A stretch of DNA of 28,890 nucleotides from Clostridiales bacterium (GTDB lineage: Bacteria > Bacillota > Clostridia > Christensenellales > CAG-314): NCBI GenBank assembly GCA_003537755.1, contig DPQS01000039.1, positions 1 through 28,890 on the forward strand, given 5' to 3'. Made by a program: the position numbers and the translations under genes. Under the pieces are notes generated by a model. The model had not been told where the DNA came from. It searched no databases and saw only the letters and a program-made list of their open reading frames with translations. Positions 1-5,514 of this stretch are shown piece after piece. Position 1 is the first letter of the stretch; each line of letters opens with the position of its first letter.

Positions 1-23
1 AGGTTCGAGCCCTACTCAGGGAG
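1..23 (+). tRNA. 3' end of a tRNA, probably tRNA-Asn (cut by window edge)
   Basis: The window opens inside a T arm (AGGTTCGAGCCCTAC), followed by acceptor strand TCAGGGA and discriminator G at 23. This closely resembles the 3' end of bacterial tRNA-Asn, but the anticodon lies outside the window, so the identity is an inference. Unlike its two neighbours it has no encoded CCA; TTT follows directly. Only 5 bases separate it from the next tRNA, as in a cotranscribed cluster. Confidence 0.7.
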
Positions 24-28
24 TTTAT

Positions 29-103
29 GGCCCCATGGTCAAGCGGTTAAGACAGCGCCCTTTCACGGCGGTAACACGAGTTCGATTCTCGTAGGAGTCA
101 CCA
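29..103 (+). tRNA. tRNA-Glu (anticodon TTC)
   Basis: Cloverleaf order is clear: acceptor GGCCCCA, D arm with AAGCGGTTAAGA, anticodon loop CTTTCAC (TTC, glutamate), T arm ACGAG-TTCGATT-CTCGT and encoded CCA at 101-103. Three stem positions depart from the usual clostridial sequence and break pairs: A at acceptor position 7, A in the 3' acceptor strand AGGAGTC, and G opening the anticodon stem (GCGCC against GGCGG). Identity is secure; full function is less so. Confidence 0.88.
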
Positions 104-106
104 TAT

Positions 107-182
107 GGGGAGTTAGCTCAGTTGGGAGAGCATCTGCCTTACAAGCAGGGGGTCACAGGTTCGAGCCCTGTACTCCCCACCA
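107..182 (+). tRNA. tRNA-Val (anticodon TAC)
   Basis: The acceptor strands GGGGAGT and ACTCCCC pair perfectly. The anticodon loop CTTACAA gives TAC, reading GUA valine codons. The T arm ACAGG-TTCGAGC-CCTGT is intact, the discriminator is A and CCA is encoded at 180-182. It lies 3 bases after tRNA-Glu and is followed by a strong terminator, so it is the last tRNA of the cluster. Its 3' end plus terminator has a near-copy at 10555-10602. Confidence 0.95.
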
Positions 183-187
183 AGTGT

Positions 188-229
188 GATGGTCTATAAG
201 TCTTTTCTTATAGACCATCATTTTTTTTT
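188..229 (+). terminator. Rho-independent terminator of the tRNA cluster
   Basis: A perfect 13-bp stem (GATGGTCTATAAG, 188-200, with its complement 207-219) has a 6-base loop and is followed by A and nine Ts (221-229). It begins 5 bases after the CCA of tRNA-Val. About 100 AT-rich bases with no recognised gene follow before the next coding start. Confidence 0.95.
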
Positions 230-336
230 GTGATTTCTAAAGAACGTGTTATTATATATTAGTAATAAATAGGCAAATTGATTTTGAGAAGGCATTATAC
301 AATAAAATAGTTTTTGTAATGTATGCGGAGGAAATT

Positions 337-1191
337 ATGGGATTAAAAAGCTTTTTTCATAAAATCAAAACAGGATTTGCTCGTTTAAGCGGAAAATCTA
401 TTCCCTACATATCATCGACTAAAAGATACGGAGATAGCGGAGAAGAGTCTTTTATAGGCAAATTGAAAACGAAGTTGCCTTTTTCTCGAATAAAGAGAAA
501 TATTATAATTAATACATTGTACGGAAATGCCGAGATTGATTGTTTGGTATTGTATCGGGATAAGTTGTTTGCAATAGAAGTAAAACGGTGGAAAGGACAT
601 TTGACAGAAACAGATAATGGTTTTATACAAGAGAAAACCGATTGGTGGACGGGTGAAATTCATAGTAAGTATCAAAAATCCCCGTTCAAACAATTGAATC
701 GCGCCATTTACCTGTTGAGAAAAGAAATAACGGGTAATGTATGGATCAATTCCGTTGTTTATTTTGAAGATGACGAATTTGAAGGAATTTTTACTGATAG
801 TGACAATACATGGTTTAATAACGTCAATGACTTGGTAGACTACATAAAGAACAATGGTGAGATCACTTACGAAAATAACGAAGCAAAGGAATTTTTCGAT
901 AAATGTGTTTCATCGGATTATTTATATGCGAGAAGTGGGAATAACTCCCTACATTGTATTATAACACCCGAATCATTGAATATCCAAACCGAGCAAGGAC
1001 TTGTTACTCGAAAAAATATATCGCAGATAAATATCATTCATCATTTTTCCTATGATGAGCTGGATATTACAATGAACGATGGTACTCATAGGTGGGCCGT
1101 CATTGAAAACGGCAAAATAACAGTAAACGATAACGGAAAGGTTGCCAATTATTCATTGTGCAAGTTGGACTATATTGAAATCGGTAGATAG
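337..1191 (+). CDS. NERD-domain protein (nuclease-related)
   Basis: Residues about 37-93 match the NERD domain, a restriction-like (PD-(D/E)XK) fold. A conserved GEES stretch is followed by EID, then LFAIEVKRWKG, which supplies the acidic residue and ExK expected of the active site. The remaining 190 residues are not recognised. An ATG lies 18 bases upstream (319), but GGAGG at 327-331 sits 5 bases before the ATG at 337, so the shorter 284-residue form is preferred. The gene is monocistronic, directly downstream of the tRNA cluster and at the edge of a group of defence-like genes. NERD domains occur alone and joined to helicases or kinases in DNA-processing and defence settings. No target can be named. 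The fold call is good; nuclease activity is inference. Confidence 0.75.
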   Translation: MGLKSFFHKIKTGFARLSGKSIPYISSTKRYGDSGEESFIGKLKTKLPFSRIKRNIIINTLYGNAEIDCLVLYRDKLFAIEVKRWKGHLTETDNGFIQEKTDWWTGEIHSKYQKSPFKQLNRAIYLLRKEITGNVWINSVVYFEDDEFEGIFTDSDNTWFNNVNDLVDYIKNNGEITYENNEAKEFFDKCVSSDYLYARSGNNSLHCIITPESLNIQTEQGLVTRKNISQINIIHHFSYDELDITMNDGTHRWAVIENGKITVNDNGKVANYSLCKLDYIEIGR

Positions 1192-1244
1192 AAGAATGTT
1201 GACTAAGCGTAGACCTCTGTAATTGTTGACGGTTGTAAAAAGTT

Positions 1245-1277
1245 ACTTATCGTTCGATACACTTTCAAAAATCGCCC
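1245..1277 (+). repeat. 33-bp dispersed repeat, copy 1
   Basis: A 33-base stretch starting ACTTATCGTTCG and ending AAAATCGCCC recurs in the same orientation at 11291-11323 with four differences, all transitions. It lies in the gene-free stretch 1192-1607 after the NERD gene. The two copies bracket the defence and antirestriction regions. Nothing shows whether they are element ends or merely a dispersed intergenic repeat. Confidence 0.6.
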
Positions 1278-1399
1278 CCCCCATAGCCGAACTAACGCCA
1301 AACGGATAGACTATTCTTGTTCTACACTTCTATATAAATACGTCGAGGTGTCTCTGAGGGACAATTACTTTAGTTTTCTGGGCTGTTGGGTGTTGCCGG

Positions 1400-1530
1400 G
1401 GTTTCTCCGTTATCCTTCTCCTCTTTCTTATTGTGGCTTACACCACGGAGGGCAACCTGACGTCAACGCAAACAAGATTCTTTTTCACAAGACATATCCC
1501 TAATGGGTTGAACAACACATCTGGTTTTTA
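1400..1530 (+). repeat. Dispersed TGACGTCA-containing repeat, copy 1
   Basis: The segment holds ACCACGGAGGGCAACC, TGACGTCAACG, ATTCTTTTTC and ACATATCYCTAATGG blocks that recur at 8037-8150 in the same orientation and, inverted, at 8226-8360. Similarity is strongest from about 1437 to 1520 and patchy before it. No coding potential is seen. With the 33-bp repeat it accounts for most of the 415-base gene-free stretch between the NERD and HNH-like genes. Confidence 0.7.
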
Positions 1531-1547
1531 TCAAAAAAAAATGACAC

Positions 1548-1576
1548 TTGTAAAAATATAAAAAATTTGATATAAT
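1548..1576 (+). promoter_or_regulatory. Promoter of the HNH-like gene
   Basis: TTGTAA (1548-1553), a 17-base spacer and a perfect TATAAT (1571-1576). Transcription would start near 1584. AAGGA at 1593-1597 precedes the ATG at 1608. Confidence 0.7.
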
Positions 1577-1607
1577 TTTCAGATAAAATACCAAGGAAAA
1601 TACAAAG

Positions 1608-2606
1608 ATGAACAAGTTCGATATAGAAACAAACAATATGTTAAAGCAAATAGAGCGGGATGCAAAAACTACAGCATGTTTCCTTTGTGGCAAAAAGATT
1701 GAATCACCATGCAACTCTCATGTTGTTCCACGTTTTATCTTAAAAGAAATTGCACAACAAGGAATGGTAGAATATGGGCAATCATTAAGTAGACTATCTA
1801 TTCAAAATACTCAAACAGGAATCAAGAATGCATTTACATTTTTTATGTTATGCAGGAATTGCGATCAAAAATTTTTCTCAGATTATGAAAACCCAGAATC
1901 CTTATTAAATTTTGACAGATTGAGCTATGAACAGAAAAAACTTATATTACTTGAAATAGGAGTAAAAAATCACTTATCCCATATTTTTACCAAAAGAAAA
2001 ATCGTTTGCTTGCAAAGAAAACAGATTGAGCAGTATCAATCACAACAAATGTTATCTCCCGCCCAACTGGATATAATAGAGCACGCAAAATATATAAGAA
2101 AACTAAAGAACTATAAAAACAGCACATCATTTCCATTCCAAATACTTTTCAGCAAACTGCTTGATTACGAAACCCAACTTGCCACACAAACCATAATCGC
2201 CTATGTGTTTGATTTGAACGGCAAACAATTGTTCAATCCCTACGATTTAACATCCTCATTTTTGTCAAACTATTTTTATTTGGCGGTTTTGCCCTATAAA
2301 GGTCAAACTCGAGTGTTATTCTACATAGAAAAATGCAATATACACAATGTCGAGAGTTTAATTAAAGAATTTGAAAAACTTAATGATGACGAAAAATTAC
2401 ACTTTCTATTTGTATCATTGTTAATGTATGACGAGCAATTTTACGTAAATCCGATGTTGTGCAATAAAATGAAACAAAATAGAAAAATAATGGAACTATA
2501 CTACCAAACAGATCGTATGCCACGGAACTGGGATTATTGCAAAAAGATTAAAGATTATAAAAAGTACACAAACTATTTATCAAGAGAATTTTCCGCTAAA
2601 GAATAA
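1608..2606 (+). CDS. HNH-like / treble-clef zinc protein, probable defence gene
   Basis: A 332-residue soluble protein. Near the N-terminus it has C24xxC27 followed by SHVVPRFIL (H38), then a second pair C82xxC85 in MLCRNCDQKFF. This is the CxxC / S-H-[IV]-[IV]-P / CxxC pattern of a zinc treble clef related to HNH nucleases. Genes with this head are common beside phage-defence loci and usually lack the full HNH catalytic set. Residues 100-332 are helical and lysine-rich with no recognised domain. It has its own promoter and terminator, so it is a single-gene unit between the NERD gene and the RloAB locus, convergent with the latter. AT content is higher than in the sugar operon, which fits horizontal gain. 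The zinc site is supported; nuclease activity and target are inference. Confidence 0.7.
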   Translation: MNKFDIETNNMLKQIERDAKTTACFLCGKKIESPCNSHVVPRFILKEIAQQGMVEYGQSLSRLSIQNTQTGIKNAFTFFMLCRNCDQKFFSDYENPESLLNFDRLSYEQKKLILLEIGVKNHLSHIFTKRKIVCLQRKQIEQYQSQQMLSPAQLDIIEHAKYIRKLKNYKNSTSFPFQILFSKLLDYETQLATQTIIAYVFDLNGKQLFNPYDLTSSFLSNYFYLAVLPYKGQTRVLFYIEKCNIHNVESLIKEFEKLNDDEKLHFLFVSLLMYDEQFYVNPMLCNKMKQNRKIMELYYQTDRMPRNWDYCKKIKDYKKYTNYLSREFSAKE

Positions 2607-2655
2607 ATAGGCTTAATGACTAACTGCACCATTCACAGAATGAGAATGTAAAAGA

Positions 2656-2708
2656 GAAGGCTGTCGCAAATAAATCTTGTCTTCTTGCGACAGGCCCTTC
2701 TTTTTTTT
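2656..2708 (+). terminator. Terminator after the HNH-like gene
   Basis: GAAGG-C-TGTCGCAA (from 2656) pairs with TTGCGACAGGCCCTTC (to 2700) around a loop, followed by eight Ts (2701-2708). It ends the plus-strand unit. From here to about 2878 only AT-rich sequence is seen. Confidence 0.85.
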
Positions 2709-2878
2709 GTAGCAGACGTTGCTCCCTCAATACGACTGCCCTTATCTTATGGTAAAACAGTGCCAAATAAAGTCGAACCTCAATAGTTCCAAATTACTAT
2801 TTTTCAATAAAGCGTACTTTATTTTAGTTACAATTTCACACTTCTACAATCATCTATAATTAGTTTTCAGTGCGGCAA

Positions 2879-2970
2879 TCGGCAGATTTTTCAAAAATCA
2901 ATCGGCAATATTTTAACTTTCCAATCGGCACGATTTTGCAATTTCGTTCGGCACTTTTCAAACAACATGG
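2879..2970. repeat. Four degenerate 23-bp tandem repeats
   Basis: TCGGCA recurs at 2879, 2902, 2925 and 2948, exactly 23 bases apart. After each comes a T-rich, then A-rich stretch (for example ATTTTTCAAAAATCAA), so units are related but diverged. The array overlaps the 3' third of the small minus-strand gene. The period is not a multiple of three, so it is a DNA-level repeat rather than a protein repeat. Confidence 0.7.
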
Positions 2971-3133
2971 TTAAATACGGGCGAATTCTTTTTTTATCTG
3001 ATTTGAATAACCACCAAGAACTTCCGACACTAAAAATATAGCCGCCCACATTTTCCAATCGTCCCACACCACAGAATTCATCGAAACTCTGACGTGCGAT
3101 TGGATTGTCATCATCCAAATAAGTAGTTTTCAT
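2891..3133 (-). CDS. Small hypothetical protein, third gene of the RloAB locus
   Basis: An 80-residue open frame starts 51 bases after the RloB stop on the same strand. It contains YIFSVGSSWWLF followed by a basic stretch ending KILPIDF. No family is recognised. The start (ATG at 3133) has no strong ribosome binding site, and the last 26 or so codons lie over the 23-bp tandem array. The C-terminus may therefore be the product of repeat invasion, and the gene may be a remnant. It could be a third component of the RloAB unit, or an unrelated decayed frame. Confidence 0.4.
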   Translation of the reverse strand: MKTTYLDDDNPIARQSFDEFCGVGRLENVGGYIFSVGSSWWLFKSDKKRIRPYLTMLFEKCRTKLQNRADWKVKILPIDF

Positions 3134-3184
3134 TTGTCATACACCAATCTCTAGATATTGCTATTCTCGATACGTATCCAAAAT

Positions 3185-3793
3185 TCACCCTTTTCTACTC
3201 AACAGCTCAGTAACAACAGTTGACACCTCGGTATAAGGATTTTTATCGACTTCCTTCATATCTTCATCAAAATTACTGTTTTTCGCATCGGCGTTGTTTA
3301 TTGCTATCAAATGCTTATCAAGCAAATTGGCAACCGCTAAAACATCCATACTTTCGGTATATCCAGATATGTACTTAGCCATTTCATCCTTCACCTTTTG
3401 CGAAGACCCGAGAACACGCGGATTCTTCGTAAAATAGTACATCAGCCATATTTCAAAACAAGGATTAGACGGTATCAGCTCAATATTTTTATATCGTTTC
3501 TTTGCCTTTACGTATTTATCGTATTTGTCATTGTCTAAGTCCAAGTCTACCAAACAGTAAACTTTGTCACCAAGGGCAGCGTCCAACTGTTTGTCTGCAA
3601 ATATAGCATTTGCCTTTTTCGCCATACTGGATATATCAGTTGCTTCACTATTTTCTATATACAAATTATACGGCGCGTACCTATCCTTGAAATGATTAAA
3701 ATATGTCCGTTCAGTTTGGTTTCGCCCTTCACAAACAATATAAATCAGCGGTTTCCGCTTTCTTTTGTACTCTTCTTTCCCTTTTCTTGCCAT
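3185..3793 (-). CDS. rloB: RloB-family protein (TOPRIM-like effector candidate)
   Basis: A 202-residue basic protein. The head IYIVCEGRNQTERTYF (E22, E28) is followed by the acidic motif LVDLDLDND (D83, D85, D87) and then SNPCFEIW (110-116). These are the signature blocks of the RloB family. The early glutamate plus DxD arrangement resembles TOPRIM-type nucleases such as OLD and DUF4435. The ATG at 3793 is chosen over 3835 because AAGGGGG lies just upstream. The gene begins one base after the stop of the ATPase gene, so the two are translationally linked. RloA/RloB pairs were first noted inside restriction-modification loci. Here no restriction genes are present, so the pair stands alone. A nuclease effector role is inferred from architecture. 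Confidence 0.8.
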   Translation of the reverse strand: MARKGKEEYKRKRKPLIYIVCEGRNQTERTYFNHFKDRYAPYNLYIENSEATDISSMAKKANAIFADKQLDAALGDKVYCLVDLDLDNDKYDKYVKAKKRYKNIELIPSNPCFEIWLMYYFTKNPRVLGSSQKVKDEMAKYISGYTESMDVLAVANLLDKHLIAINNADAKNSNFDEDMKEVDKNPYTEVSTVVTELLSRKG

Positions 3794-3794
3794 A

Positions 3795-5066
3795 TCACGC
3801 CCCCTTAATATAAGGAATAGCACCGAACCTACCAAGCAAATAAGCTTTTTCGATATTCTCGGATTTTCTTGGCGAGAACTCGGCTAAAGAATACAATTCG
3901 GTTTTACCTGTATTATAATCCCTTTCGGTAAACCAAATATCGTCCCGTCTGAATATATCCAAATCGAGCAAGTTGGTGTCGTGTGTGTTGGCAATTAACT
4001 GTGCATTGTTTTTATTGATATCTTTATCGAGAAACAACTTTACAAGATACTCAACCATCAACGGATGCAGACTTTTATCCAATTCGTCCACAAACAGCAC
4101 GCGACCTTCCTTGAACACATAATAAAGCAACGGAGTATACTTAAACATCTGCACTGTGCCCAAAGACTCTTCCGTCAAATTCAAGCTATATCTTTCGGAT
4201 GTTTCGCCGTTTTTTATATCATGGAACGTCACGAAATCATAGACATTGGAATTTTCTAAGCGTGTAGCGCTATCGGAATCTTCTTTCGCCATAACTCTAA
4301 TAAGTTCTTTCAAAAGATCCGAACCATTGCTTGCATCAATAATTCTTTTTGAATCCATCTTAAAATCACTAATGCTTATATCTGCATTATTGAGTATCTT
4401 TAGGCAAAACTCTTTATAAGACTCCACTTCATTATTGGCATATATCTTATCCAAATTAGTTTTCCACTGCCATTCAATATTCATTGCAACCATTATGGTA
4501 TTCACCAAATAATCAACGGCGGGCTTTGTCTTTTCATAATTCCATGATGCCGATGTAACGAGGAACAACTTGTTTTCCAAATTTCTATCTTTAAGCTCAT
4601 TCAGGAGTTTTGCGTCTTTGTTGAATTCGTAATTGTTTGTATTTGTCCTATTAAAAACCATTGTCGGCTTGGCAGAATAGTAAATGTCCAGACGTTCATC
4701 AATTACCCTTTCTCTTGTACAGCTAAATTTATATGTGTACTTCAAGCCATCCTTGATAAAAGTAATTGAGAACTCGGAAGGCTTATTAAAGCAGTCATTG
4801 CAGAACTTAAACGGAACGACACCTATAGGCGTTTTTTCCAAAAGACTGTTTGAATTTTCTATAAACTTGGAAACAAACAGCATCGCCTCTATAAAAGAGG
4901 ATTTACCCGAAGCGTTTGCGCCATAAATTATCCTTGTCTTTGAAATGCGTTCTTTTCCTTCGACAATCAGGTTTTCTTCGTGTGTTTTGTCCTTATTTGC
5001 GAGCATTGTAAAGTTGCATTCATCCGCAAACGACATGTAATTCTTAAACTTAAAATCGATGATCAT
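3795..5066 (-). CDS. rloA: RloA-type AAA/ABC ATPase
   Basis: A 423-residue ATPase of the AAA_15/AAA_21 (SMC/ABC-like) class. Walker A is GANASGKSS (49-57), a signature-like SLGT lies near 301-304, Walker B is VLFVDELD (323-330) and the switch histidine is in IANTHDTNLL (358-367). The 240 residues between Walker A and the signature form the helical insertion typical of defence ATPases. The ATG at 5066 follows GAGGTG; a GTG at 5075 overlaps that site and is rejected. A perfect consensus promoter lies directly upstream. Such ATPases commonly act as sensor or scaffold for a nuclease-like partner, here RloB one base downstream. Comparable two-gene layouts are OLD/Gabija and PARIS. The trigger is unknown. 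Confidence 0.85.
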   Translation of the reverse strand: MIIDFKFKNYMSFADECNFTMLANKDKTHEENLIVEGKERISKTRIIYGANASGKSSFIEAMLFVSKFIENSNSLLEKTPIGVVPFKFCNDCFNKPSEFSITFIKDGLKYTYKFSCTRERVIDERLDIYYSAKPTMVFNRTNTNNYEFNKDAKLLNELKDRNLENKLFLVTSASWNYEKTKPAVDYLVNTIMVAMNIEWQWKTNLDKIYANNEVESYKEFCLKILNNADISISDFKMDSKRIIDASNGSDLLKELIRVMAKEDSDSATRLENSNVYDFVTFHDIKNGETSERYSLNLTEESLGTVQMFKYTPLLYYVFKEGRVLFVDELDKSLHPLMVEYLVKLFLDKDINKNNAQLIANTHDTNLLDLDIFRRDDIWFTERDYNTGKTELYSLAEFSPRKSENIEKAYLLGRFGAIPYIKGA

Positions 5067-5086
5067 AATTAACACCTCGCTTAACT

Positions 5087-5115
5087 ATTATATTCCACGA
5101 CAAGTTTATTGTCAA
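5087..5115 (-). promoter_or_regulatory. Consensus sigma-70 promoter of rloAB
   Basis: Read on the minus strand: TTGACA (5115-5110), 17 bases, TATAAT (5092-5087). Both boxes are perfect and the leader is about 15-20 bases. This is strong, apparently unregulated expression, unusual for a toxic defence effector. No operator palindrome is visible. Confidence 0.85.
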
Positions 5116-5285
5116 CTTAAAAAACCCATTTTAATCATTATTTTTTACATTTTTGTAATTTTTATGCAAAAATACGAAAAATAATTTACTTTTCAACCAT
5201 TATTAATGCAGATATACATAAGTGAATCTCAAAAGAAAAACAACATTGACTTTTAATTTAAAAACAATCATTCGCATCAAAGTAT

Positions 5286-5351
5286 ATGTCGTATTTGCCA
5301 TCCGAAGAAGAATTGGCAAATGCAATAAACACAGAGCGAAAAGTATTAGGG
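5286..5351 (+). pseudogene. Gene-end fragment, possibly of a DUF1016/YhcG-type nuclease
   Basis: About 22 codons read YMSYLPSEEELANAI and then lose similarity to anything. The LPSEEEL block resembles the extreme C-terminus of PD-(D/E)XK nucleases of the DUF1016 type, from memory only. An in-frame stop lies about 27 bases upstream and there is no ribosome binding site, so no intact gene exists. The remaining codons of the frame look like random AT-rich DNA. The 440-base stretch 5076-5514 otherwise holds only the rloAB promoter and a palindrome. Confidence 0.3.
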
Positions 5352-5417
5352 GATTCAAAAAGTAAAAATCGGATACCGAAACGAGTGATCATTTGCCAGC
5401 TTCTTTCTCAACAATCT

Positions 5418-5452
5418 CTTTGCCGTCGGTTTTTAGAAAACCGACGGCAAAG
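5418..5452. repeat. Perfect 16-bp inverted repeat downstream of the membrane protein gene
   Basis: CTTTGCCGTCGGTTTT (5418-5433) and its exact complement (5437-5452) enclose a 3-base loop. It lies 63 bases past the stop of the 775-residue gene (minus strand). It has no T-run on either side, so it may stop 3' decay or terminate weakly rather than act as a classic terminator. Confidence 0.6.
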
Positions 5453-5514
5453 CTCGTTACACTATATTTTGCAAATACTCTTCAACGTTTTTATAAACTG
5501 TTTTGATAACAAGT

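Noticed and set aside
2879..2970. Possible CRISPR array from regularly spaced TCGGCA
   Set aside because: The 23-bp units are contiguous and degenerate, with no separate constant repeats and spacers and no cas genes.
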